A stretch of DNA of 64,000 nucleotides. Origin: Lagopus muta. Taxonomy: Eukaryota; Chordata; Aves; Galliformes; Phasianidae. The stretch lies in the NCBI RefSeq assembly GCF_023343835.1, contig NC_064437.1, forward strand, positions 10,381,001-10,445,000, written 5' to 3'. Made by a program: the position numbers and the translations under genes. Every line of letters begins with the position of its first letter. Position 1 is the stretch's first letter. Below, piece after piece: positions 1 to 12,800 of this stretch. The notes below the pieces were generated by a model. It did no database searches. It had not been told where the DNA came from and worked only from the letters and a program-made list of their open reading frames with translations.

Positions 1-466
1 TACAGCTGCAGGAAGGGGGATAGATAGGTGAATACATAAATAGATGGCTGCTTCCTATAGTTTACTGGTGGTAGAGGTCAGTCATGCTCAGGGCTATAAT
101 TGCTATTGTGCCATCTCATGCTTACCCATGTTTGAGATGGGCAGTGTGCGCCACGGTCAGCAGCGGCACAGCCATGCAGGCAGAACAATAGACTGTGATG
201 CACTTTGTGAAATGTTGTCCAACATGATGAATCATTGTGATAAAGGGATTATTGATGTGGAACAAGCACACTTTGTGGGGACACTCTGCAAAGCAGGCCT
301 TGCAGCACGCTCCTTGGAGAGCAAAGCACATATCCACTAGCTGCATGAAGGGGAACCAGGGCATTGCTGTGGTCTGCTGGGGAGCTGGATCCATTAACCA
401 TCAGCTCCCCACACTAGGCAGATCTTGGGGATCCATGAAGGAACCAGAGCCAACCACACCTACAGA

Positions 467-605
467 ATCATAGAATCACAGAATCATTTGCATTGGAAGG
501 GACCCTTAAAGACCATCTAGTCCAACTCCCCTGCAAAGCTGCAGCTCCATCAGGTGCTCAGAGCCTGGTCCAGCCTGACCTCGAATGTCTCCAAGGATGG
601 GGAAA
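467..605 (-). repeat. CR1 LINE 3'-end fragment
   Basis: The segment starts with the repeated AGAATCA/AGAATCAC tail and continues with the 'TTGGAAGGGACCCTTAAAG' and 'CCATCTAGTCCAACTCCCC' blocks. These are the reverse complement of the 3' end of avian CR1 retrotransposons, so the element points to the minus strand. It is 5'-truncated, as most CR1 copies are. The left edge is clear and the right edge is approximate. Confidence 0.85.
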
Positions 606-869
606 CATCTTCCTTTGCGTTTTGTTTTTTTTTTCCTGGAGGTTTCTATTTGTGCAGATCCCTTGAGTTGGAGGCAGGAAGGAGACTTCTCCAGGAGGTT
701 TCATGGGGACATTCAGCAATGGCCCTGCATCTCCTGGCAAGGAACCAGCAACCCCAGTGCAGCCGTGCCCACCACACCTCTAACATGGAAAGACCACAGT
801 GTGCACAGAACACCTGAATTTCTGCTGGACTCACAGCCCTGAATTTTTCTGCTGAATCACATTAGACTT

Positions 870-900
870 AAAAAAAGAAAAAAAAAAAAAAAAAAAAAAA
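870..900 (+). repeat. Poly-A run
   Basis: Thirty of 31 bases are A, with a single G at 877. It is not preceded by a recognisable retrocopy, so it is described only as a simple repeat. Confidence 0.9.
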
Positions 901-1039
901 GACAAAAATACCCCTTTTTGTTACCATTCGCACATTTTAATCCAAAGCACTGCATGCCAGAAACCATCGTGTGCTGATACGTTTCCTGATAGGAAACGCG
1001 AACACCCTGCATGTCCACCCATGGCTGCCTCAGCAGCGC

Positions 1040-1520
1040 TGCCAGCACTGCCTTTCTGGAGGCCTGCTCTGCCCTCCGTGCACAGCAGCCCCAGGGGTGC
1101 CCTGCAAGGGAGGTTAAAGGCTGCCGCCAGCACCGGGGCCACGGCGAGACGGTGCCACCTCCGTGCCCACCTCCTGCCCTGCCCCAGCCCCGGAGCAGCC
1201 CAGGGCGCGGTGGTTAATGTGTAAGCCACACCGCCGCCTCTCTCCGCGCCTCAGGGCCGCGGGAGGGAATGTGGCCGCCAGGCTGGCCCCGGGCGAGCGG
1301 CGCCGTGGGGCATCGAGGTAGCCGTGGCCTGCCCGGGAACGGCCATCCCCGTCACCGCCGCACCTCACCAGCACCGCCCGCCCTCAACCTTGTTTTTCTG
1401 CCCCGCAGCTTCCTGGAGCTCGATGGCTCCCACCGGCCTGCTGGGTTTCTGCGGCCTGCTCTGCGCCTGGGGAGCGGCGGCGGCGGGACGGCCCTGCGGC
1501 CTGCATCATCAGGTAGGGGC
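1040..1520. promoter_or_regulatory. CpG-rich promoter region of C1orf210
   Basis: GC content and CpG density rise sharply between about 1040 and 1520 and then fall again, in front of and across the first coding exon. 'GGTTAATGTGTAA' near 1210-1222 resembles a degenerate HNF1-type half-palindrome, which would fit epithelial expression, but this is weak. No TATA box is evident. Confidence 0.45.
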
Positions 1521-3620
1521 AGGGGCTTGGGACAGGTGTGCGGGCGGTGGTGTTCCCGATGACTGCAGGAGCACTGCAGGCGGGACTGGCAAGGGCTCGT
1601 CTGGGCTTTTGTGCTGCCGGCTCCAGGCATTGCTCGTCTGCAGCGATGCAGAGTCCCTGAGGGGCCCCGGCCAAAAGCGGCTGTGTGCCAGGTTTGCGTC
1701 GCTGCAGGGAGCCCCTGCTTACACATGGGGTGACACGGTTACTGCAGCAGAGTGACAGTGACGCCCTCAGAAGGCAGAGGGCCCACCTCAGCAGCTCTTT
1801 CCCCAGGGATGGGCTGACTGCAGCAGGAAGAGCCTCCTGCACGCTCCAAGCTCCCTTCCGAGAAACATCACCGGCTTAGACCTCTCCTTCAACAGCTTGG
1901 TCATGCCGCAGCGTGGGACACTCTTGACGCATTTCCCTTCCCTGCTCTCCCTCAACCTCTCCAGCAACGCCCTGCTCACACTGCACTCCGCCGTCTTCTC
2001 CAACGTCAGGGCACTATGCCTGCTGGACCTGAGCAACTGCAGCATCACCTACCTCCACACAGATGCTTTCAAGGGCTTGGAAAACTTGCAAACCCTGCTT
2101 CTAAGAAACAACAGTTTGCGAGAGCTGGAGGTCCCGTTGTTTCTGCCGCTGAGAAGTCTCCTCCACCTGAACCTGCAGAACAATGCACTGATGTCTGTGG
2201 ACACTTTGATGTTGCAGCTGATGGAAGCCATCCCGTGGGTCCAGCTGGATGGAAACCCCTGGGTCTGTGACTGTGTCACGTATCCCTTACAGCAGTGGCT
2301 GAAGCGCAGGCAAGGTGAGAGGTGGGGGGTGGGTGTCAGGATGGGTTTGGGATGAGAGGGATCCTGGAAAGGGAATTTGGTCCTTCTGCTCCAGCCCTAA
2401 GACTGCTCTCCTCCCTTCTGAGGGACAGCAAACTGAGACGTAATGTCTCAGTTCTTCTTCATTTTCAGGTACACACAACATCCAACATTTCTGGGTATGA
2501 CAGACAGGAGGAAAATATTCAGAGATCTATACTTCAGCCACTTTTCTTGGAAATTAACACTCCTAAATCCATATGCACGTATCTGCATGAAGTGCACAGA
2601 TCTTCACAAGCGTTCAACATCTCCTGAGGAACAGGATCAGGCTTTAGCCCCCCAAGCTTGGCTCCCAGGCAAGAGCAGCCCTGTGACCATGGGGTTTCTA
2701 TCAATGTCCATGAATTTGGCATTGCCTAGTTAAGAAGAGCTGCTAGTGGTGGGCACACACTCATACAGCTGTGCTTATTGGGGGATCCATAGTCAGAGAT
2801 TTTTTCCTCTAGTAGTGCCTTACACAGAACTGAGGACTGACAAGGCTGGAGGGCAGCACTGGAAGTGCTTGAAAGCAAGAAGGGAATGCTTTCTCTAAGC
2901 TGGGGAGGGAACAGGTGAAGATCCCCTGTCCCACCTTAGCCTGTTGTCTCCCAGCCATGCATGTCACCTGTGCATCACCTTCGGAGCTGCAGGGACAGGA
3001 CATCGCAACTCTGGATTCCTGGGAGCTGGGCTGCCAGAAAAGCCAGAGGTTTCCTCGAGATGTCAGCCCAGCACAGCAGACCACAGTTACAAACAACAAC
3101 AGTAAGTTGGGTCAGGGAGAACTACCTTCCTCCTGTCCACCCCCAGGGGTGGCCTCCCCACCACAAGCAGCACTGTGAAGCATGCATGTGGTCAGCTGTG
3201 GTGGAGCACCTGCTGTGCCACAGCCCAGCCCTGATGAGCCTGTCCTCTGCTGCAGCCACCGCACCACCTGCGGGGAAGGGAGGAAGGAGCTGGCCCTACC
3301 TAGTGGGCTTCCTAGTGGCTGCCATCAGCATCTCCATCCTGGTCGCTCTGGTTGCCAAGTGCAAGATCTGCCACAAGAACATCACCAGCTACCGCCACCG
3401 ACCGCTGCCTGAAACCAGCTCAATTGGAGGCGGCCCCTTGGAAGAGGGCACTGGCTGGGACAGGGGCTCCTCAGGCTGGGGTGACAGTGAGAACCCCCCT
3501 GTGTCCAATATCACCGGCCTGCATGTTGAGGATGATGATGGCTTCATCGAGGACAACTACATTCAGCCCAGTGAGCAGCTGCCAGAGGAAGAGGAGAGAG
3601 AGTCGCACATCTCCATATGA
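1423..3620 (+). CDS. C1orf210: C1orf210/TEMP-like single-pass membrane protein with LRR ectodomain (4 coding exons)
   Basis: Coding exons 1423-1512, 1807-2314, 2955-3101 and 3256-3620 give 369 aa, with all junctions GT-AG and in phase. Residues 1-22 form a signal peptide. C25 and C35 form an LRRNT-like cap. About four to five leucine-rich repeats follow (for example LxxLxLSSNAL, LCLLDLSNCSI, LQTLLLRNNSL, LLHLNLQNNAL). An LRRCT cap has C184, C186, C205 and C226. A transmembrane helix lies at about 262-284, followed by a cytoplasmic tail. The juxtamembrane 'SYRHRPLPET' and the acidic 'DDGFIEDNYIQP' block match the tail of mammalian C1orf210 (type III endosome membrane protein, TEMP), which identifies the gene together with its neighbour TMEM125. 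The mammalian protein, about 113 aa, covers only the TM and tail. The function of the ectodomain is unknown. The start is the first ATG before a typical signal sequence. Confidence 0.88.
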
Positions 3621-3995
3621 GGCTGCAGTCCCTCTCCATCCCCGTGCCCCCATCTCCTTCCTGCCATTTCCACCTACCCTTGGCTTTTGGCCCCATGCGG
3701 ATGGGGGCAGGAAAGAAGGAGTGGGGTGAAGGTGTCCCTGTGCCCTGCTGTGACACCAGCAGAGCTGCACTGGCTTGGAGACACCAGATGTGCTGCTGTT
3801 CTCCCAGTCTTGCTTGGGTACTGAGGATGAACAGGATGATCTTGATTGCAGCTGGGCAAGGCAAGATGCCCAGGGATGGGTCCGCCCCTCTCCCTGTCCC
3901 ACTGCTCCTTGTGGGGACTTGGGCACCAGCCCCTCTGCCCCATGGCACTGGACCTGGCCCTGCTCTGTCCCCACTCTGTTGTCACTCTGGCAGCA

Positions 3996-4001
3996 ATTAA
4001 A
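3996..4001 (+). terminator. Poly(A) signal ATTAAA of C1orf210
   Basis: ATTAAA lies about 375 bp after the C1orf210 stop codon, and GT-rich DNA follows at 4071-4080 (TGGTGTGTGG). No closer canonical AATAAA is seen. Confidence 0.6.
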
Positions 4002-4099
4002 GCATGATTCAACCCTGCCTCTGTCTATGATGGTTTTCTGGGGCTCTCCCCATGGCCCCACGTCTGGCCAGTGGTGTGTGGCAGCCTGACCTCTACATT

Positions 4100-7000
4100 T
4101 GTCTCAGATGGCCAATCTTTTTGTCAACAAACTTTTATTGCTTACACTGCAAGGATTTCCTGTGTCAGTCCTACGTGTGGGGCAGTACAGCTTCTATCCC
4201 ACTGACTCCTTGTGAGGAGGATCCCACAGGGCTGGCTGCCCTGTCTTGGGCATGGGATGTCCCACAGAGCAGTGCTGCCAGGACCCTCCAGCTCCCCATC
4301 CTCTGCTGTGACTTGCTACCTGATCCTCTTTGTGCTGGCATCACATTCATTCCTCCTGCAGCAGCCATTTGGTGTTCACACTGATGCTGTCAACAAGGCG
4401 TGCAATTGATCAGTTTACTGAGTGATAAAACAGGTAAAGTGATGCTGAACAATCTGGATGAGCTGAAAGCACCCCATTCGCACTGTGGATGGCAGGAGTG
4501 AATTAACCTTGCATGGGAAGGCTCTGTTGGCAGTGTTTGCTTCCAGTACTGTGTGAGCCACTGGGGCTGGGTGCTCAGGAAGCAGCTCCACAGCTGTCTT
4601 CTGGCAGGACAGTCTCTTTCCTGCACTCTGCTGCACCCTCCAGCTGTTTTAAAACACAGAGAGCTTAGGAACTGAGGTCTTTGGGCTTTCCAGGTGAAAG
4701 CATGAAAATAATTAGGAAAATGGGAGGTCCCATTTGCCAGGCTTCCTCCTCCAGCCCAGGTAATTGCTCATTATGGCTCTGGAAGGGTAGTACTAGTTAG
4801 TAGGAGATGGGTGCTTTTCATCTGCATTTGATTTCAGTCAGAACTCCTCAGCCTCAGGAGGAGGCCTGAAGGGCTGCTGCAGCTTCTGCTCCTGTGCACA
4901 GGCAGTGATAGCCTGCACCTTTGACTAAGCAGCTACTGTGAAAACCTTCTCCCTCCACCTCTGGTGACTGCTCCGGGCAGCAGCAGGACCTCCAGTCACC
5001 TTCCTAGTTTTCTGCTGACAGTGCCATGAGACTGAGAGTCTCTCTGCTCTGCCACTACCATGGGGCAAATAGAACTGCAGGGTGCTCCCTGAAGCCACTG
5101 TCCCACAGTTTGGCCCTGCTGCAGACCGTGCTCAGGATGGGATGTGGATGCTGCCTTGGTTTGCTCAGGTGTTGCTGTGCTCTTTGTGTCACGAGACAAG
5201 AGACTTGCAGCATAACTTTTGTTGTTGTTCAAACAAACCAGTAATGTGATTTTGTACACCCCGTGCTTGTGCGTTGCTGCAAGATTCCTGCTAGTGTTTC
5301 TCCAGCATTTTTTCCTGCTGGCTATCTCCTCTGTTTTCCCTTTTCTTGCAGCAAGACGTGCTAGAAAGGCACCTAGAACATCTGCAGTGGCAGGTGGGCA
5401 CGTGTGCTGCCATGAAATGGCCACCTCTCACGGGACTGATTGCACAGCCACCATCGTAGCATTTTACAACCATTCTAATTGCTGCATTCCTGTCATCTCT
5501 GTGGTGAGATGTCACAGCTCACTGTCCCTAAAAGTTTGGGAACCTCCGCCCTGTCCCTCAGGGGAATGCCTTCCTGCAGCCCTGCCACGCGGCTGACTCC
5601 CCACTGCTGACTGCTTCCTTATTAATTGTCTTTTCCTTTACTTCTCTTCTTACTAAGGTGTTTATGCAACACAGTGTATACAAAAGCAAATAACACACCT
5701 CAGAGAATGTAAAGCAAAGGGCACTACTGGAGCAGGCATTCCAGGCACTAAGCAGAGAGGAAGCTTAGAGCATTTCTCAGGCAAGGAACGTGTTGCCTGA
5801 AACTATGAAGAGATGGAAACCCGGTGCCTTGTTTCAGTGGTCAGTCAGTTCTCTCTCTTATATGCCTTATCTATATAAACTGAGCGCTTCCTGGCTTAAT
5901 TTTGCAGTCACTGCTCAGTGCTTTGTCGTCTGAGCTCATCTTAAGAGCCCCTCACTGTCTGTGCCCTTCACTCTGAAAATATGATCCAAAAAATGCTGCA
6001 ATTTTTGGAAATTTCTAGCATCTTTCAGGTCAGATAGAAGAGGAAGTTTAAATGCTTCCTGAAGGAACAGGACTGGAAAAATGCATTTCATTTTGGATGC
6101 TAACTCCTGAGATTTTCAACACACGTTTTATGACTAGAACTCTTGCTGGACCCATATTTTACTTTTGATCTCATCAGTGTGTTAGAGGAGATTAAACATA
6201 CAAGTACTTCCCAGATTGTTTTACTCAGAATCTCACTTACTTGCCAAGTGGTGAGTTGCTTGTCTACTTTGACCCCATATGGAAGTCCCCAGTTTACCCT
6301 TTAACCAATCTGCGTGGATGCTTTCCTGACATGGGGCTGTGCAGCCCTGGTGCCTGCCTCTAGCAGCTCATATGTGCCAGGGAAAATGGGAAAAATGCAT
6401 CTGGACTGCAAAGCTGGGGACACCAGAGGGGCAGAGCAGAAAGGAGGAGCCTCTTCATACCAGGGTCATCCTGGAAGCTACCAAAGGCTGAAGGCCTGCA
6501 GTTCAGACAGGCGGAAGTGAGCAGCAGCAGCTATGCAGGCGGACTGGTTCCAGGCTCGCTGGAGGCAGCAGCTACCACCTGGCTCAGGGCTCAGCCCCAC
6601 CGCAGGTAAAGCAGCTACTCTGTCAACAAAGAGATTGGCACTGTTACAACCGGGTGGCTTTGTGTGCTTCCCTGTAGCTCCTTATAGAGGCATGGCAGTA
6701 AGATCTTAAGTTCATAAAGTCTAAGGGGGACCAGTTGTGGCTAGGTCCTAAAGCAGAGGGAGATGCACGAGCATCAGGAGGATGGAATCATGTACCAGGA
6801 GATAAGTACATGCAGTTTGGTGTGTGGGGACTTTGCCATGAGGGCAGAGGAGCTGAAACTGCAGCTATTGTGATTCCTGCTCTGAGAAGAGGTCAGCTCT
6901 GCACAGCCCTGAGATCTCCTGTTTGGAAGAAAGGCCACAGTGAAGCACCATCTTTTGGCACAGCCAAATTCTGCAACACTTTATTATGTATTTCCATGCA

Positions 7001-9128
7001 CAACACAGGAAATGAGAAAGGAACAAAACAGTAATGCTTCTGCAGGAGGTGAGTCAGTGCAGCCACTCCATCAGGGCAGCCAGGCACCCTAACCTCCCTG
7101 CTCAGAGGCAGCCCGTTCTCACACATTTCTTCCTTGGGCAGGGATTTGGTCACCAAGCATCTTTTCCTGGCAGAGTTCACGTGTGCACATTCTGAAGGGG
7201 CTTTGAATGGAAGGATTCACATTGGCAGGCAGGCAGCACGGAGCTGCGAGCTGGGCACAGGCATGCATCTGCCAGAGGTGCCCAGATGTGCAAAACAGCG
7301 GGTGTGCAGGTTGGGAAAGCTGGAAGCAATTGCAAAGGTGGGCAGAAGTGGTGCATCTTGGTGTAACCGCATGTGCACCCACACAGATGTGCAGAGCAGC
7401 AGCTGTGGGTTATATAAAACTTCTGACCAGCTGCAGCCTTTCCCCCAATATTGCACACAGCATCCTTGGGACGAGCAGCTCTATGGCGAAGGACTGCTCT
7501 CTTCTGCACAAATGCAGAGCATTTAGCACAGAAAGACCTGAGCTTATTGACACCCTCTTAATTTTTGGGCAGATTAAGGGAAGTGATCCAGAGAGAAGGA
7601 AACAGCGGTTTAATAAGATCTACAGACGATATGAAAGTGACGGAAGAAAATACAGAAATAACAGATCCAGAAGAGAAAAACCATCACAGTGTTCCCATAT
7701 TCTGGGGAAAATAATCCAAAGCTTCTGGGGGAGGGAAAGTCAGTAGGAGCAGGGCAGGACCAGATGAATAAAGACGTGCCCTTGTGATCTGTGTGCATCA
7801 GGAATGGTAAGCTCTGGAGCTTGTCCAGCTGAACCTGGTGGGGCTCACAGATGCCCCAGGTGTACCACGGGCAGTGACATATGGTATTCCTAAGGGAATG
7901 AGCTATTGTCCTCTTCAACGTAAATTTGCTACCAGACACACACACAAAAGAATAGTTCAGTCTTGTTCTGTTAGAGATCCAAATTCTCACGGGTAACTTG
8001 GAAAATAATGGGCAAAAATAGTGGTTGGAGCAGAGCAGCACAGATCTGGGAGAGATGAGATCACATAGGAAGATGCAGAGAAAGAAAGTTTGCAGTGGAA
8101 CAGCATGGCTATGAAGGTTAGGATCGGTGCCTATGGAAAGTGCAGGAGCAGTGAAATGGTTTGTGGGCCCAGGGAGGGAATGAAAATGTTGAGAGGTAAA
8201 TTGTCCTCAATTCACAGGGAAGGTTTCTGAGGTTTCTGAGGGTGAGCTGTAAGCCTGCCTCTAGGAAAGGCACTCAGTGGTAGGTACCTCATAGAGGCAC
8301 AGCACCAGAGCTCTGGGTAAGGGACAGAATGGCAGCACTGCTGCACAGCACAGCTGCCATGCCAACTCCCATCAGGTCTGTGCTGGGGGACCTGGTGTTG
8401 AAAAAACCCCAGTTCTGGTCTTTGGGAATCCCAGCAGCACAACCCCAGCAATGGCACCTCTCTGTCCTTAACTTGCAGGGCTGCAGTGCACTGGTGCAAT
8501 CACTGAGCCTCCCAACACACAGTGTACAAAGCTGACAGTCCACCACGGCCCCTACACCAACACCCTCTGATAAGTCAGAGTCATCCCTCTGATAAGGCTC
8601 AGACAATGGTGAGGCTGCAGCAAAGTGGTATCGGGAAAGACGTTGGCATCACAAAAACAAAGGGCATTTCAGACACAGAATCTCCCACAAATCCCCCCAC
8701 AGGAGATTTCTTAGGAGCTGGGTTGGGATTATAGCACTTCTTATTATAGAAAATTTAACCCCTTCTGCCAGGAGAAGCACGACCCAGGGAATTGCAGGAA
8801 CCAGGCTCTGGGGTCCCCGAGGTGTGGGATGGGCTCACCTTGGCTCTGTGACAGCGGACGTGGTCACCAGAGCAGCAGCTACCGCAGGAGGATGTGCTGA
8901 GATAAAAGGCAAATAAAGCTCCAGATCAGGTCTCCAGACCTGTTGAGACAACCCAAGGTCCCTACCATACTGTGAGCCTGAGGTTCAGCAAATGCCAGCC
9001 GTCTTGAAAGAAAACATGAGGCATGACTCCTGCCCTTCCTTTGGGAAAGGCTGGCGCAAGGACTGCTGAGGGCTGTATCCAGTGAGCCTCACACAGGGCT
9101 GTCGCAGTGCAGATGCAGCAGCCACAGG
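4100..9128. other. Intergenic region between C1orf210 and TMEM125
   Basis: The convergent 3' ends of C1orf210 (+) and TMEM125 (-) enclose about 5 kb without a supported gene. The TMEM125 3' UTR should occupy its right part. Small open frames, including a 179-codon one at 7207-7746, have no recognisable domain, codon bias or splice context. TTTATT at about 6980-6985 reads AATAAA on the minus strand but is 2.1 kb from the TMEM125 stop, so it is only a weak candidate poly(A) signal. No clear transposon was recognised. Confidence 0.5.
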
Positions 9129-9791
9129 TCAGATCAGGTTGGCCATGCTGGAGGTGGGAGGAAGCCGCCTGTTGGCAGCGAGGCGGCCAGAGATGGTGAA
9201 GACTCGGATCTCGCCGGTCTCCAAGCCACGGGGAGCAGCCTGGCAGCAGGAGGTGCAGAGCAAGTAGAGCAGCAGGCAGAGCAGCAGAGTGCTGCCGGCA
9301 GCCAGCAGGATGACCCCGCTGGTGAACATACTGGCCAGTGGTCGTGCCGGGCTGAGCTGCATGGTGGTGGTGGAGAGGATGGTGAGCACCACCCCACAGA
9401 CCAGCAGCACCAGGGCACTAAGCAGCAACACCAGGCAGTCTGAGAAGCCCCCGCTCTTCAGGAGCTCTATCTGATGCCGGCTGCGGATGCAGTTCATGTC
9501 CTGTATTGCTGAGCTCAGCAGCTGCTTCAGCAGAACCAGCAGGGCCAGGAGGCACAGCGTGGTGCCCACTGCCAGCCGCCATTCCCCAGAGCGGCTGCTC
9601 GTGCTGTACAGCAGGATGATTCCCCCGATCCCACAAGCCAAGATCAGTACCACAGCCATCCCATAGCACAGGATAGACTTCTTGGGGTCCTGGAACCACC
9701 AGAGCTCCACATGCTCCTCCAGGATGTTCCTCTGGATGTGGTCAGCATCCGCGGGCGTGCGGGGGGAGCTCAGGTCTGCCAGCTCCGGCAT
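9129..9791 (-). CDS. TMEM125: Transmembrane protein 125 (single coding exon)
   Basis: One uninterrupted frame of 220 aa, against 219 aa in human. The start is the ATG at 9791; the frame runs on upstream but only reaches a GTG at 9821. Four hydrophobic helices lie at about residues 40-62, 72-92, 120-142 and 155-182. Between the first two is the conserved '[12 protein letters not shown]' loop, followed by '[15 protein letters not shown]' and 'QDMNCIR', all hallmarks of TMEM125. The C-terminus ends in a hydrophobic 'SSMANLI' like the mammalian 'SSIASLI'. It is a tetraspan membrane protein of epithelial cells with no established biochemical activity. Upstream, an acceptor-like sequence at 10092-10091 suggests that a 5' UTR intron ends near 10090, so the coding exon may run from there. 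Confidence 0.93.
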   Translation of the reverse strand: MPELADLSSPRTPADADHIQRNILEEHVELWWFQDPKKSILCYGMAVVLILACGIGGIILLYSTSSRSGEWRLAVGTTLCLLALLVLLKQLLSSAIQDMNCIRSRHQIELLKSGGFSDCLVLLLSALVLLVCGVVLTILSTTTMQLSPARPLASMFTSGVILLAAGSTLLLCLLLYLLCTSCCQAAPRGLETGEIRVFTISGRLAANRRLPPTSSMANLI

Positions 9792-9821
9792 GGCAGGCAG
9801 CTGGTGTGGAGGTGGTGGCAC

Positions 9822-12800
9822 AGAGGAATGCGGACCCTCGCAGCAGAGGGAAGGTCAGAGCAGTGGTCCTTGCAAAGGCAGCTGCATTTCTCAAGTGGGG
9901 ATGCCTCTGTCTTGTTCCTTAGAGCCTGGTGGCACACCCTTCCATGGCAGAGCCACCTGGAGAGCTACAGTCCATGTGATGGGGCTGAGCCCACAATCTG
10001 AGCAGCGTTGCAGGATATGATGGAGCATTCCTAGAACAGCACCATGCAGGAATGTCCAAAGCTGCGTCCTTCCTTTACTGCATGCTTCATCTGAAAGCCA
10101 AGAGAAAACAGCATTAAACAAAGACTCTGCCCCCCTGCATTGAACAATCCCCTGCCAAAACCCAGATCTCAGTTCCTCAGGGCTGGCCCACAGACTTCCC
10201 TGATGCCCTCTCAAAAGTCCCATCGGCCACACCTGTCTTCCCTCAAGACCTCCCTGTGCCACGAAGGGATGTCAGTCAGCTCCAGTTCCTTTCACCAAGC
10301 CTTTGCTCAGAGCGAGTCCCCAGCTCCGCAGCCCCACATGCTATGCACTGAAGCTACTGGCACGCTGCTGCCCATGGGCTCTACTTGCAGCTGGTGCTGG
10401 CAGCAGGGCAGGATGGAGCAAAGGCCAGTCCCCTCTGGGATAAAGCCCCATTCACAGCTCCCACTTCACATGCTCCCTCATCAGCATCAGCCTCTTGTCA
10501 CCAACTGGCTCTGCTGCCCAGAATGACAGTAGGAGGTGGGGGGGTCCAGCCTGAGGCTTAACCCTTGCAGTTCATTTGCTCAGCCCTTTCCCTGTCTCAT
10601 TAGGAATCTCACTGCAGAAATGAGATGATTATACCTCTGGTGGGCTCAGCACTTCCATGGAAAGAGCCCCAGAAGCAGCCAGGACCTGGCACTGCAATTC
10701 TCTCCTTCCTGCTCTTCCTGCTCCTAATGAGTCCTGCTTCCTGGGGCACATCCCCTCCCCTGCACCCTGACTCTCTTTCTGCCTCCCATTAATGCTTCTC
10801 TGTGCAGTTTTCTGCATTTGGAAACCACTTGCATTTCTCCCACACGATGTCCCACCCTGGCATGGGCACACTGCTGATACCTGAGGCAGGAAGTGCTTGG
10901 AGAGGACAGTCTGAGCCCCTCAGGCATGGGACAGAGCCTGAGCTACCTCCTGCTCCCCTCCCAGGAAGAGTAGCACAGGAGCCCAGATTCCCTGTGCCAG
11001 AGATGTCACCCTGACTGGGAGGACAGCCCTGTACCCCCCTGCCCCAAACAGCTCATTTGGAGACCACTGGCCCGTGTCTACCACAGCCCATTTACACAAT
11101 GCAGGCACCCTGGGCTCATTATGGATCACTGGAGAACATCTGGGACCCCCACACGTGGTACAGATCAGGGACCTTTTCTCCTGCAGCTTCCAGACACCCT
11201 TCTGAGACCACATCACCCCGTGCCACTTCAGCAGGGATGAACTGCTGGAGGGTGGAGCAGAGGGAGCACAATGGCGGAGTGCCCGGGCCTGCCGCCGCCT
11301 GACGGTGTCAGGCCACCCCTCCTGACTCACTGCCCGCAGCAGTGCCGCACTGTGAGGTCACTATGGACGTGGCCTGGGCCCGCTGCCAGCTGTCGCCACG
11401 TGTGCAGGAAGTCCCTGGCACCAGTGGCCTGCAGGCCTGGGCCCGGCTGTGCCGCCATTTCCCTGCGTGGCCACTCAGCAGGGACAGGCTGGGCCCAGAG
11501 GGACGTGGGCTCTCGCTCTGGGGCTGTGTTGGCTGAGCACGCTGCTCTGTGCCCACTGGCACCCAGTTTGCTTTCACAGAGATGTCTCACACCGCTGTGG
11601 GTCACTTGCAAAGAGGGGTGAGGGGACAATGAGCCCCGCAGCACTTCCCCAGTGCACAGCTCAGCACAACTTCCTCCTGCCTTTCCTTCTCCAGGCACAG
11701 GGGAGCCTTATCTCATCCTCACCAGAGAGCGGGTGAGTTCAGCAGATAGCAGGTCGGTAGATTAGATCGAGATTTTGGACTAAGGGAACAGAAGGCTTGA
11801 AGAGGTGCAAAGCCTGCGGCCTTCTGCTGCTTGGCTGAAGTTGTGCATACAGTGGGGCTGTGAGGCGAGCAACAAAACCCACGCAGCAGCAGAAACCACA
11901 ATGAGGGAAAACACCACCAAAAAATCAAGCTACAGAACTATATTCTCACGTTGCTTTTTGGAGTTCAACCATTTTGATTTTTGTTTGCTCGGAACAGAGA
12001 CCTCTCAGAGCATCTGGCTGCAGAATAAAATATGTTGCTTATTTTTTACCATTACATTAAGCTATAACAAAAGAACGATTTGGAGAGGTGAAATGTGCCT
12101 CCGTGTTTCCTTGCATTTGACTGAATAAGTCCTGGGAATATATTCTTTTGCTCTAAGATCATCTGCAATTGCTCGGGCTTCTCAAAACTGTGAGGGTTTA
12201 TGTTCTCAATAACGTTGTTTTTACACATGGAATCATGGAACAGTTTAGGTGAGATGAGACCTTGTGAACTGCCTGCTTAAAGCAGAGGGCATCTCAAAGC
12301 TGCGGATCTGGGGCAGGGATCAGACTAGATCTCACAGTGACTTTGCAGATGTGTTTCTTCGCATGCAAGGAAGAAAGGAGAGGATCATCCCAACCGTACG
12401 CTGCTTTCTGATTGAAAGCCACATTCCAGAAAAAAAACTACAGACTATCTCATTCCCCACTGCTTTCTGGCAGGTGGAGGAAGAACAGGAAAACACTGGG
12501 AACTCAGGAAAAAAAACAAAACATTAGGAAATGTGAGCTTCTTTCCTTTTATTTTTTCCTACTCTGGCAATGTTCAACTGGAATTGAGAGTTGTCATCAA
12601 CAGGTTTCTGACCACTCCTGGCTGCAATTGTGAGACACACCTTTCCAACCATGGGGAACAGTGTGAGCACTTATTTATTTGCTTATAGACTTTATATGTC
12701 TGACTGATATCTGGCAGATGATCACGGACTGTAAATTAACACATTCGTTTCAGAGTCACACACAGCTCAGCTGTTGAAATATTCCTGACTTCCCTCCTCC

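Larger units (their letters stand above)
1..1400. other. Intergenic region upstream of C1orf210, CpG-rich at its right end
   Basis: No coding gene is supported here. It contains a CR1 fragment (about 467-605), a long A-run (870-900) and, from about 1040, GC- and CpG-rich DNA that probably includes the promoter and an untranslated first exon of C1orf210. A pyrimidine-rich acceptor ending in AG at 1407-1408 lies just before the start codon at 1423, which suggests that the coding exon is preceded by a non-coding exon. Open frames here have no recognisable domain and look like GC-rich shadows. Confidence 0.5.

Noticed and set aside
870-900. Poly-A run as the tail of a processed retrocopy
   Set aside because: The preceding 250 bp show no coding similarity or flanking duplication.
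2461-2730. Alternative C1orf210 exon after an acceptor-like TTTTCAG at 2462-2468
   Set aside because: Joined to the exon ending at 2314 it hits a stop within about ten codons and does not supply the LRRCT cysteines. The exon at 2955 keeps phase and completes the domain.
7207-7746. 179-codon plus-strand open frame between C1orf210 and TMEM125
   Set aside because: No domain, signal or family resemblance, no splice context, and overlapping open frames on both strands. Chance is the simpler reading.
11271-11698. GC-rich patch with overlapping open frames
   Set aside because: It resembles promoter-type composition but shows no gene start, no domain and no conserved motif that I can name.
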